Below are positions 1-4,776 of a stretch of DNA of 5,666 nucleotides, one piece after another. This stretch comes from Candidatus Nomurabacteria bacterium CG_4_10_14_0_2_um_filter_30_12 (GTDB lineage: Bacteria; Patescibacteriota; Minisyncoccia; Phycocordibacterales; UBA9973), in the NCBI GenBank assembly GCA_002792755.1, contig PFOY01000046.1, forward strand, positions 1 through 5,666, in the 5' to 3' direction. The position numbers and the translations under genes were made by a program. Under the pieces are notes generated by a model, which saw only the letters and a program-made list of their open reading frames with translations, made no database searches and was not told where the DNA came from. Each line of letters starts with the position of its first letter. The first letter of the stretch is position 1.

Positions 1-138
1 GATAATAAATATGGTCATCCACATAAAGAAATATTAGATGAATTAAATCAGTTTGGTGCTAAGGTTTTACGTACTGATTTGCTTGGAACAATAATTATGA
101 AATGTGCTAAAATAAATGCATGCGAGATAAACAAGTAG
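1..138 (+). CDS. ComEC/Rec2-type protein, C-terminal end (partial, 5' truncated)
   Basis: The window opens inside a reading frame (frame 1) that runs 45 codons to a TAG stop. The visible peptide begins DNKYGHPHKEILDEL and continues with FGAKVLRTDLLGTI. This combination, a GHP-type histidine motif followed by a helix and then an 'R-T-D-x-x-G-T-I' strand, is the usual end of the metallo-beta-lactamase-fold domain at the C-terminus of ComEC/Rec2, the membrane channel that carries transforming single-stranded DNA into the cytoplasm. In some small genomes this domain is a stand-alone hydrolase, and the missing N-terminal part prevents a choice between the two. The last 19 bases overlap glyA in another frame, so the two genes are probably translationally linked or simply compressed. 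The family call is from memory of the motif and is fairly secure; the exact gene name is not. Confidence 0.75.
   Translation, partial: DNKYGHPHKEILDELNQFGAKVLRTDLLGTIIMKCAKINACEINK
105..113 (+). promoter_or_regulatory. Putative extended -10 promoter element for glyA, leaderless spacing
   Basis: TGC-TAAAAT matches the extended -10 form TGn-TAnnnT. Exactly six bases lie between the hexamer and the glyA ATG at 120, which would place transcription start on the start codon. A weak -35-like TTGGAA lies at 83-88 with a long 19-base spacer. The site is inside the coding end of the upstream gene. AT-rich DNA yields such boxes by chance, but the same spacing recurs before tmk and ileS. Confidence 0.4.
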
Positions 139-1364
139 AAAAATTGATAAAAGCTGAAGAAAAAAGACAAAATGAAGGCCTAGAACTCATTCCTTCTGAA
201 AATTATGTCTCCGAAGATGTATTAAAAGCAAATGGTTCTGTTTTTACTAATAAATATTCTGAAGGGTATCCAGGGCGTAGATATTATGGTGGGCAAGATT
301 TTACTGATGCCTTAGAACGTTTGGCTATAGAGCGTGTATGTAAATTATTTAAATGTAAATTTGCTAATGTTCAACCACATTCTGGTGCTCCTGCAAATTT
401 AGCTGTGTATTTTGCACTTTTGAATCCTGGTGATGTAGTCTTAGGTATGGATCTTTCCCATGGTGGACATTTGACTCATGGACATCCTATGACTTTACCT
501 GCAAAGATTTATAAATTTGTCACTTATAAAATGAAGAATCCTGACACTGGAGAAATTGATTACGAAGATTTAAGAAAGCAGGCTTTAGAATATAAACCTA
601 AGATAATTCTTGCTGGATTTTCTGCATATTCACGAACTCTTGATTATAAAAAATTTGTGGAGATTGCTAGAGAAGTGGGAGCTATCACGATGGCAGACAT
701 GGCACACATCGCTGGTATTATAGCTGGTGGTGCACTTCGAAATCCATTTGATGATGGTTTTGATATTATTACTTCTACTACACATAAAACTCTTCGAGGT
801 CCACGTGGTGGAATAATTTTAACTAGAGAAAATGAAGAAATTGCAAAAAAAATTGATAAAGCTATTTTCCCTGGAATTCAAGGTGGCCCTCATATGCATA
901 CCATTGCTGCGAAGGCTGTGGCTTTTGGTGAAGTGATGACTCCAAAATATAAAAAATATGTTAAACAAATTTTAAAAAATTCAAAAGCTATGGAAAAAGT
1001 TTTACATAAGAATAATATTCGTATGATAGGTGGTGGCACAGACAATCATCTTATATTAGCTGATGTTTTTGGTTCTTTGGGGGTGACTGGCAAAGAAGCG
1101 CAGATAGTATTAGATGAAGTGGGAATTACTTTAAATATGAATTCTATTGCAGGAGACACTAGAAAGCCATTGGACCCTTCTGGTATAAGATTTGGTACTC
1201 CAGCCATTACTACACGAGGTTTTAAAGAAAAAGAATGTGCTTATGTGGCAGAACTTATGATAAAGACACTTAAAAATAAAGATGATAAAAAAATAAAAGA
1301 ATCGATACATAAAGAAATTAAAAAATTAGCAAAAAAGTTTCCAATACCAAAGAGGTTTGTTTAA
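120..1364 (+). CDS. glyA: Serine hydroxymethyltransferase (GlyA)
   Basis: This PLP-dependent cytoplasmic enzyme interconverts serine and glycine while charging tetrahydrofolate to 5,10-methylene-THF, the one-carbon donor for thymidylate and purine synthesis. The 414 residues match the family's usual length (E. coli 417). Visible landmarks are LIPSENY near residue 23; KYSEGYPGRRYYGG at 45-58, holding the substrate-contacting Tyr46, general base Glu48 and Tyr56; HSGAPAN at 87-93; MADMAHIAG at 191-199, with the PLP-pairing Asp193 and His196; STTHKTLRGPRGG at 219-231, with the PLP Schiff-base Lys223; and SGIRFGTPA at 354-362, with the substrate-carboxylate Arg357. The protein ends with a lysine-rich tail. 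The ATG at 120 is forced because an in-frame TAA lies at 108-110. It overlaps the upstream gene by 19 bases, has no Shine-Dalgarno, and has a -10-like box six bases upstream. The gene appears intact. Confidence 0.98.
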   Translation: MRDKQVEKLIKAEEKRQNEGLELIPSENYVSEDVLKANGSVFTNKYSEGYPGRRYYGGQDFTDALERLAIERVCKLFKCKFANVQPHSGAPANLAVYFALLNPGDVVLGMDLSHGGHLTHGHPMTLPAKIYKFVTYKMKNPDTGEIDYEDLRKQALEYKPKIILAGFSAYSRTLDYKKFVEIAREVGAITMADMAHIAGIIAGGALRNPFDDGFDIITSTTHKTLRGPRGGIILTRENEEIAKKIDKAIFPGIQGGPHMHTIAAKAVAFGEVMTPKYKKYVKQILKNSKAMEKVLHKNNIRMIGGGTDNHLILADVFGSLGVTGKEAQIVLDEVGITLNMNSIAGDTRKPLDPSGIRFGTPAITTRGFKEKECAYVAELMIKTLKNKDDKKIKESIHKEIKKLAKKFPIPKRFV

Positions 1365-1369
1365 AAAGT

Positions 1370-1705
1370 ATGTCTCTAAAAAATAAAATTATAAATATAG
1401 TTTTGAATATAGTTCCTATTTTAGTAATGATTGGACTCATTCCAATTATTTTGAATGATTATTTATTGGTAGTTATTTATATAGTAATAATTTTAATTTC
1501 TTTATATATAAAAAAAGAAAAAGGAGATATTTTTATCTTTTTCTTTGGATTTTTTGCAATGATATTGTCAGAAATGGTTTTTATTAGTACAGGTGTAGAG
1601 ACTTTTGTAAGAGATTCATTATTTAATCTAATGCCTTTATGGCTTCCTTTTCTTTGGGGTTACGGATTTGTGGCTATTAAAAGAGGAATAAAAATTTTAG
1701 AATAA
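1370..1705 (+). CDS. Small multi-pass membrane protein of unknown function (111 aa)
   Basis: I do not recognise this gene. It encodes 111 residues, mostly hydrophobic, with about four likely membrane helices at roughly 7-29, 31-47, 52-72 and 84-103. A short basic loop (KKEKGD) lies near 48-53 and the end is basic (KRGIKILE). The most distinctive part is the C-terminal half, with STGVETFVRDSL (73-84) followed by PLWLPFLWGYGF (89-100); its charged residues and aromatic/proline pattern look constrained rather than random. There is no cleavable signal peptide and no catalytic motif. It starts five bases after the glyA stop and is the first ATG in frame. The only purine-rich match, AGAGG at 1351-1355, sits 14 bases from the start, which is too far for a good ribosome site. 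The tight spacing suggests co-transcription with glyA. The reading frame and composition make it likely to be real. Confidence 0.75.
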   Translation: MSLKNKIINIVLNIVPILVMIGLIPIILNDYLLVVIYIVIILISLYIKKEKGDIFIFFFGFFAMILSEMVFISTGVETFVRDSLFNLMPLWLPFLWGYGFVAIKRGIKILE

Positions 1706-1720
1706 TTTTCAATTTAAGCC

Positions 1721-1735
1721 TTTTTTTGTTATAGT
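1721..1735 (+). promoter_or_regulatory. Putative extended -10 promoter for tmk, leaderless spacing
   Basis: A run of seven T (1721-1727) is followed by TG-T-TATAGT, an extended -10 element with the hexamer at 1730-1735. Six bases (TGCTAT) separate it from the tmk ATG at 1742, so transcription would start on or next to the start codon. A loose -35 candidate, TTTTCA, lies at 1706-1711 with an 18-base spacer. The arrangement closely matches the one before ileS, including the seven-T run followed by G. This is the likely promoter of a tmk-dut-argS unit. Confidence 0.5.
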
Positions 1736-1741
1736 TGCTAT

Positions 1742-2431
1742 ATGAAAAAGGGTAAACTTATTGTTATAGATGGGACAGATGGAAGTGGGAAGTCTACTCA
1801 AATAGCACTTTTAGTTAGTCATTTGAAGAAAGATGGATATAAAATGAAGATTGTTGATTTTCCAGAATACTATTCAAATTTCTTTGGTAAATTTATTGGT
1901 CATTGTTTGACTGAACAATATTACAACTTTGTCAGAGTACACCCAAAGATAGCTTCTGTCCTCTATGCAGCTGATCGTTTTGAGTCAAAAGAAAAGATAG
2001 AGAATTGGCTCAAAAAAGGATATATAGTAGTTGCTGATAGATATGTCAGTGCAAATCAGATTCATCAAGGTGGTAAAATTTCTAATGTTAAAAAGCGTCA
2101 AGCATTTATAAAATGGTTGGATGAGATGGAATATAAAGTTTTCAAGATTCCAAGACCTGATGCAGTTATTTATTTAAATTTATCGATGCCTTTTATTTTA
2201 GATCTTATAAAAGAACGTAATAAAAATAGTAAACGCATTTATGTTGGTAAAAAGAGAGATATAGTAGAAGGAGATATTGAATATTTAACTAATTCACATA
2301 AGAGTGCAGTATGGCTTGCAAAGACTCAAATAGAATTTACACAGATAGAATGTACATCTAAAAATATTTTAAGAACTCGAGAAGATATTCATAAAGAAGT
2401 TTATGAAAAAGTTAAAAGAATTTTGAAATAA
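1742..2431 (+). CDS. tmk: Thymidylate kinase (dTMP kinase)
   Basis: This enzyme phosphorylates dTMP to dTDP with ATP, an essential step of dTTP supply in the cytoplasm. The 229 residues contain a P-loop, GTDGSGKST, at 11-19; VDFPEYYS at 38-45, where the dTMP-binding region starts; LYAADRFE at 74-81; the signature ADRYVSANQIHQG at 98-110, with the DR(Y/H) motif at Asp99-Arg100; and a lid region with KERN (157-160), then YVGKKRDIVEGDIEYL (167-182). The 'KK-D-x-x-E-x-D-x-x-Y-L' style of lid is shared by several Tmk of small-genome bacteria and differs from the compact E. coli lid. The usual family length is about 205-215, so this is slightly long but complete. It starts 36 bases after the membrane-protein gene, behind its own -10 box, with no Shine-Dalgarno. 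dut follows after three bases, which suits a shared role in thymidine nucleotide metabolism. Confidence 0.96.
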   Translation: MKKGKLIVIDGTDGSGKSTQIALLVSHLKKDGYKMKIVDFPEYYSNFFGKFIGHCLTEQYYNFVRVHPKIASVLYAADRFESKEKIENWLKKGYIVVADRYVSANQIHQGGKISNVKKRQAFIKWLDEMEYKVFKIPRPDAVIYLNLSMPFILDLIKERNKNSKRIYVGKKRDIVEGDIEYLTNSHKSAVWLAKTQIEFTQIECTSKNILRTREDIHKEVYEKVKRILK

Positions 2432-2434
2432 AAA

Positions 2435-2857
2435 ATGAAAATAAAAATTAAAAAATTAAAAAAAGATGCAAAATTACCGACATATCATCATCCGGGAGAT
2501 GTAGGTATGGATCTTTATTCTCTGGAAGAATACACTGTTGCACCAGGAGAAAAACATTATTTTTATCATGGTTTTGCTTTGGAATTTCCTCTAGGCTATG
2601 CTGCGATTATAAAAGATAAATCTAGTATTTCCAAAGCGGGATTACATTCAATGGGTGGAGTTTTTGATGCTGGATTTAGGGGGGAATATAATACTTTATT
2701 GGTAAATCTTTCTAATGAGCCTTATACTATAGAAATAGGAGACAAGGTGGCACAGCTTGTAATTTTTCCAGTAATAATAGCAGAATTAGAAGAGACAGAA
2801 GAACTTTCTGATTCCTCACGTGGAGTAGATGGTTTTGGTTCAACGGGGCGTAAATAA
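2435..2857 (+). CDS. dut: dUTP diphosphatase (dUTPase)
   Basis: It hydrolyses dUTP to dUMP and pyrophosphate, keeping uracil out of DNA and supplying the precursor for thymidylate synthesis. The 140 residues fit the trimeric, all-beta dUTPase family, and all five motifs are visible: motif 1 PGDVGMDLYS (20-29) with Asp26; motif 2 DKSSISKAGL (61-70), where the common P-R-S-G is replaced by K-S-S-I; motif 3 GGVFDAGFRGEY (74-85), with the likely catalytic Asp78; motif 4 IGDKVAQLVIFPV (101-113); and motif 5 RGVDGFGSTGRK (129-140), the glycine-rich arm that closes over a neighbouring subunit's active site. A dCTP deaminase is unlikely because motif 5 is complete. It begins three bases after the tmk stop with neither a Shine-Dalgarno nor a -10 box, so it probably depends on tmk transcription and on translating ribosomes arriving from upstream. 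Confidence 0.95.
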   Translation: MKIKIKKLKKDAKLPTYHHPGDVGMDLYSLEEYTVAPGEKHYFYHGFALEFPLGYAAIIKDKSSISKAGLHSMGGVFDAGFRGEYNTLLVNLSNEPYTIEIGDKVAQLVIFPVIIAELEETEELSDSSRGVDGFGSTGRK

Positions 2858-2884
2858 TTACGAATTAACAATTACGAATTACGA
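2857..2884 (+). repeat. Four tandem heptamers filling the dut-argS gap
   Basis: The units are ATTACGA (2857-2863), ATTAACA (2864-2870), ATTACGA (2871-2877) and ATTACGA (2878-2884). The array begins on the last base of the dut stop codon and ends immediately before the argS ATG, whose AT also continues the pattern. It therefore makes up the whole 27-base spacer. It contains no Shine-Dalgarno, so translation of argS must start from this repeat-derived leader or by reinitiation after dut. Slippage would change spacer length by seven bases without affecting either protein. Confidence 0.85.
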
Positions 2885-4663
2885 ATGAAAAATACTTTAG
2901 AAAATTTAATATTAGAAGTTCTTAAAAAACTTGATATACCTGCCTGCGCAGGCGGGGAAGTTAAAGATATTTCTTTAGAACATCCTGCAGATTTAAAGAT
3001 GGGAGATTATTCTACGAATGTTGCTATGGTTTGTGCTAAAAAATTAGGAATAAATCCGAAAGAACTAGCAGAGAAAATAGTTGAGGAATTAAATAAAAAT
3101 AAAATTAAAGAAATAAATAATATAGAAACTAAAAATGGTTTTATTAATTTCTATTTATCTAGAAATTTCTTTGTTGATAGTGTAAAAGAAGTTCTAGAAA
3201 ATAAAAATTTTGGGAAAAATAATCTTTTTAATGGTAAAAAAGTAATGGTGGAATATACTCAACCAAATCCTTTTAAACCTTTTCATATTGGGCATTTGAT
3301 GAGTAATGCTATAGGTGAATCTATTTCACGTATAGTAGAATTTTCTGGTGCAAAAATCGTGCGTGCAAATTATCAAGGAGATGTGGGTCCTCATATAGCA
3401 AAGGCTATTTATCAAATGTTAAAGAATGAAAATAATACAAGTTCTGTCATGGTAGAAAGTGTGTCATTGGTTGAAAAAGCGAATTATATAGGAAATTCTT
3501 ATGCAAAAGGTAATGATGCTTATGAAAATGATGAAGAAGCAAAAAAAGAAATTGATGAAATCAATAGAAAAGTTTATGACAGAAGTGATAAAAATATAAA
3601 TGAGATTTATGATTGGGGTAAAGTAGTGACATTAGAAGCATTTGAAGAAATTTATAAGAAATTGGGAACAAATTTTAATTATTATTTTTTTGAAAGTATT
3701 GTAGCTCCTATCGGCCTTAAAATAGTCTATGAAAATTGTGACCAGGATAAACCTGATAGTGTTTTTGAAAAGAGTGATGGAGCAATAGTTTTTCATGCCG
3801 AAAAATATAACCAGAAGCTTCATACTAGGGTTTTTATAAATTCTAAAGGTTTGCCTACGTATGAGACGAAGGAGTTAGGACTCACTCAAATAAAATTTGA
3901 AAAAGAGAATCCTGATTTATCTATCGTAATCACAGCAAATGAGCAAGAAGAATATATGAAAGTTGTCAGTAAGGCATTAGAGATAATGAATCCTGAAATT
4001 GCTTCTAAAATGAAGCATATAGTGCATGGTATGATGCGTCTTTCTTCTGGAAAGATGTCATCTCGAAAAGGCAATGTTATAACAGGAGAGTCTTTAATTA
4101 TAGAATCTTGTGATAAAATTTTAGAAAAAATAAAAAATAGAGATTTTACAGATGAAGAGAAAAAACAAGTAAGTAATGATGTCGGAGTGGCTGCACTTAA
4201 ATATTCTATTTTGAAACAAAATATTGGTGGAAATATCATTTATGATGCAGACAAGTCTATTTCATTTGAAGGAGATTCTGGACCATATTTGCAATATTCA
4301 TACGCAAGAGCAAATTCTATTTTAGAAAAAGCAAAATCAGAAAACATTTTACCAAGTTTTGTATTTTCAAGGTTGGACTTTAAATCTTCAAAAAGGTCCG
4401 ACCTTTATATTTTTGAGATAGAAAAGTTATTATACAGATTCCCAGAAATTGTAGAAAGATCTGCAAAAGAATTTGCACCACATTATATAGCGAATTATCT
4501 AGTAGATATAGCTCGTGCCTTTAATACTTTTTATGGGAATAGTAAAATTATAGATAAAAATGATTTGATGTCGTCTTATAAGGTAGCTCTTACATTAGCT
4601 TTTTCTAATGTTATGAAAAATGGACTTTATCTACTTGGTATCAAAGTTCCGGAGAGGATGTAG
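2885..4663 (+). CDS. argS: Arginyl-tRNA synthetase
   Basis: This class I synthetase joins arginine to tRNA-Arg. At 592 residues it is near the usual 550-600. Domain order is an N-terminal Add-1 tRNA-binding domain (about 1-95, with KDISLEHPADL and GDYSTNVA); a Rossmann catalytic core starting at VEYTQPNPFKPFHIGH with the HIGH signature at 134-137; the ArgRS signature ANYQGDVG (161-168); GLPTYETKELGL (322-333); the KMSK-type loop GKMSSRKGNV (389-398); and a C-terminal DALR-type anticodon-binding helical domain from YSYARANSIL (471-480) to the family-typical end GIKVPERM. Two palindromic repeats lie in frame within the gene. One encodes PACAGG at residues 19-24 and the other spans residues 495-507, both in surface-type linker positions away from catalytic motifs. 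The frame is uninterrupted, so the enzyme should work. The ATG at 2885 directly follows a tandem repeat and lacks a Shine-Dalgarno. It probably belongs to the tmk-dut transcript. Confidence 0.97.
   Translation: MKNTLENLILEVLKKLDIPACAGGEVKDISLEHPADLKMGDYSTNVAMVCAKKLGINPKELAEKIVEELNKNKIKEINNIETKNGFINFYLSRNFFVDSVKEVLENKNFGKNNLFNGKKVMVEYTQPNPFKPFHIGHLMSNAIGESISRIVEFSGAKIVRANYQGDVGPHIAKAIYQMLKNENNTSSVMVESVSLVEKANYIGNSYAKGNDAYENDEEAKKEIDEINRKVYDRSDKNINEIYDWGKVVTLEAFEEIYKKLGTNFNYYFFESIVAPIGLKIVYENCDQDKPDSVFEKSDGAIVFHAEKYNQKLHTRVFINSKGLPTYETKELGLTQIKFEKENPDLSIVITANEQEEYMKVVSKALEIMNPEIASKMKHIVHGMMRLSSGKMSSRKGNVITGESLIIESCDKILEKIKNRDFTDEEKKQVSNDVGVAALKYSILKQNIGGNIIYDADKSISFEGDSGPYLQYSYARANSILEKAKSENILPSFVFSRLDFKSSKRSDLYIFEIEKLLYRFPEIVERSAKEFAPHYIANYLVDIARAFNTFYGNSKIIDKNDLMSSYKVALTLAFSNVMKNGLYLLGIKVPERM
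2939..2956. repeat. GC-rich 18-bp palindrome in frame in argS
   Basis: CCTGCCTGCGCAGGCGGG has a perfect 12-bp palindromic core, GCCTGCGCAGGC (2942-2953). Two further C-G pairs lie outside one T/G position that would be a U-G wobble in mRNA. Fifteen of 18 bases are G or C in a strongly AT-rich gene. It occupies exactly six codons (19-24, PACAGG), between an N-terminal helix and the conserved KDISLEHP segment. The composition jump and symmetry suggest an inserted repeat unit rather than ancestral argS sequence. Similar GC-rich palindromes are, as I recall, scattered in Parcubacteria genomes; this needs a genome-wide count. Confidence 0.8.
4369..4405. repeat. Inverted repeat (13-bp arms) in frame in argS
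   Basis: The left arm AAGGTTGGACTTT (4369-4381) pairs with the right arm AAAGGTCCGACCTT (4393-4405 within it) across an 11-base loop. Eleven pairs are Watson-Crick and two are U-G wobbles in the argS mRNA. It covers residues 495-507 (S-R-L-D-F-K-S-S-K-R-S-D-L), between the start of the C-terminal helical domain and the conserved LLYRFPEIVE segment. The hydrophilic peptide looks like an expanded linker. TATTTT occurs on both sides (4362-4367 and 4408-4413), but not directly abutting, so it is weak evidence for a duplication. Confidence 0.8.
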
Positions 4664-4736
4664 CCCCGTAGTAGATTTTGGAAAAGCAAATTAGTAAATT
4701 TGCGTGCTTCACACGTTTCCAAAATTCACTACAGGG
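4664..4736. mobile_element. MITE-like folded palindromic element between argS and ileS
   Basis: This 73-bp stretch folds into a three-way junction. The outer stem pairs 4664-4684 with 4716-4736 (21 positions: 18 Watson-Crick, one G-U, two mismatches). Inside are hairpin 1, GCAAATT/AATTTGC (4686-4692 with 4697-4703, loop AGTA), and hairpin 2, GTG/CAC (4704-4706 with 4712-4714, loop CTTCA, extendable by one pair that competes with hairpin 1). TGTAG abuts it on both sides (4659-4663 and 4737-4741), as a 5-bp target-site duplication would. It carries no ORF, so it would need a transposase in trans. It could alternatively be a structured RNA in the argS 3' end. No T-run follows directly, so a simple terminator role is not supported. 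Confidence 0.7.
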
Positions 4737-4752
4737 TGTAGGAGAAAAGCAA

Positions 4753-4770
4753 TTTTTTTGATAATATAGT
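4753..4770 (+). promoter_or_regulatory. Putative -10 promoter for ileS, leaderless spacing
   Basis: Seven T (4753-4759) are followed by GATAA and TATAGT (4765-4770). Six bases (CTTTAT) then lead to the ileS ATG at 4777. The hexamer, the upstream T-run followed by G, and the exact six-base spacing repeat the layout before tmk. No -35-like sequence is seen at 16-18 bases upstream, where the DNA reads as a purine-rich stretch. Transcription would begin at the start codon, giving an mRNA without a leader. Confidence 0.5.
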
Positions 4771-4776
4771 CTTTAT

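Noticed and set aside
1351..1355. AGAGG as the ribosome binding site for orf111.
   Set aside because: It is 14 bases from the ATG, beyond the usual 5-10, and lies in glyA codons. It may be incidental.
1691..1727. Possible intrinsic terminator after orf111: AAAATT/AATTTT inverted repeat followed by a seven-T run.
   Set aside because: The stem is six A-T pairs only, overlaps the stop codon, and eleven bases separate it from the T-run. It would be unstable. The T-run is better explained as part of the tmk promoter region, since it recurs before ileS.
3632..4239. Minus-strand open frames of 63 and 117 codons opposite argS, and one of 74 codons opposite ileS (5437-5661).
   Set aside because: They lie wholly inside well-supported plus-strand synthetase genes, have low-complexity Phe/Ile/Ser-rich compositions typical of reversed AT-rich codons, and show no recognisable motifs.
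4664..4759. The argS-ileS stem plus the later T-run as a rho-independent terminator.
   Set aside because: Sixteen bases separate the end of the stem from the T-run, and the stem has internal hairpins and mismatches. This does not fit a standard terminator, although some effect on transcription is possible.
4664..4776. T-box riboswitch ahead of ileS, suggested by its position upstream of a synthetase and the sequence AGGGTG at 4733-4738.
   Set aside because: The full T-box AGGGTGG-n-ACCGCG sequence, a stem I specifier loop and a terminator/antiterminator pair are all absent. The predicted promoter also lies after this structure.
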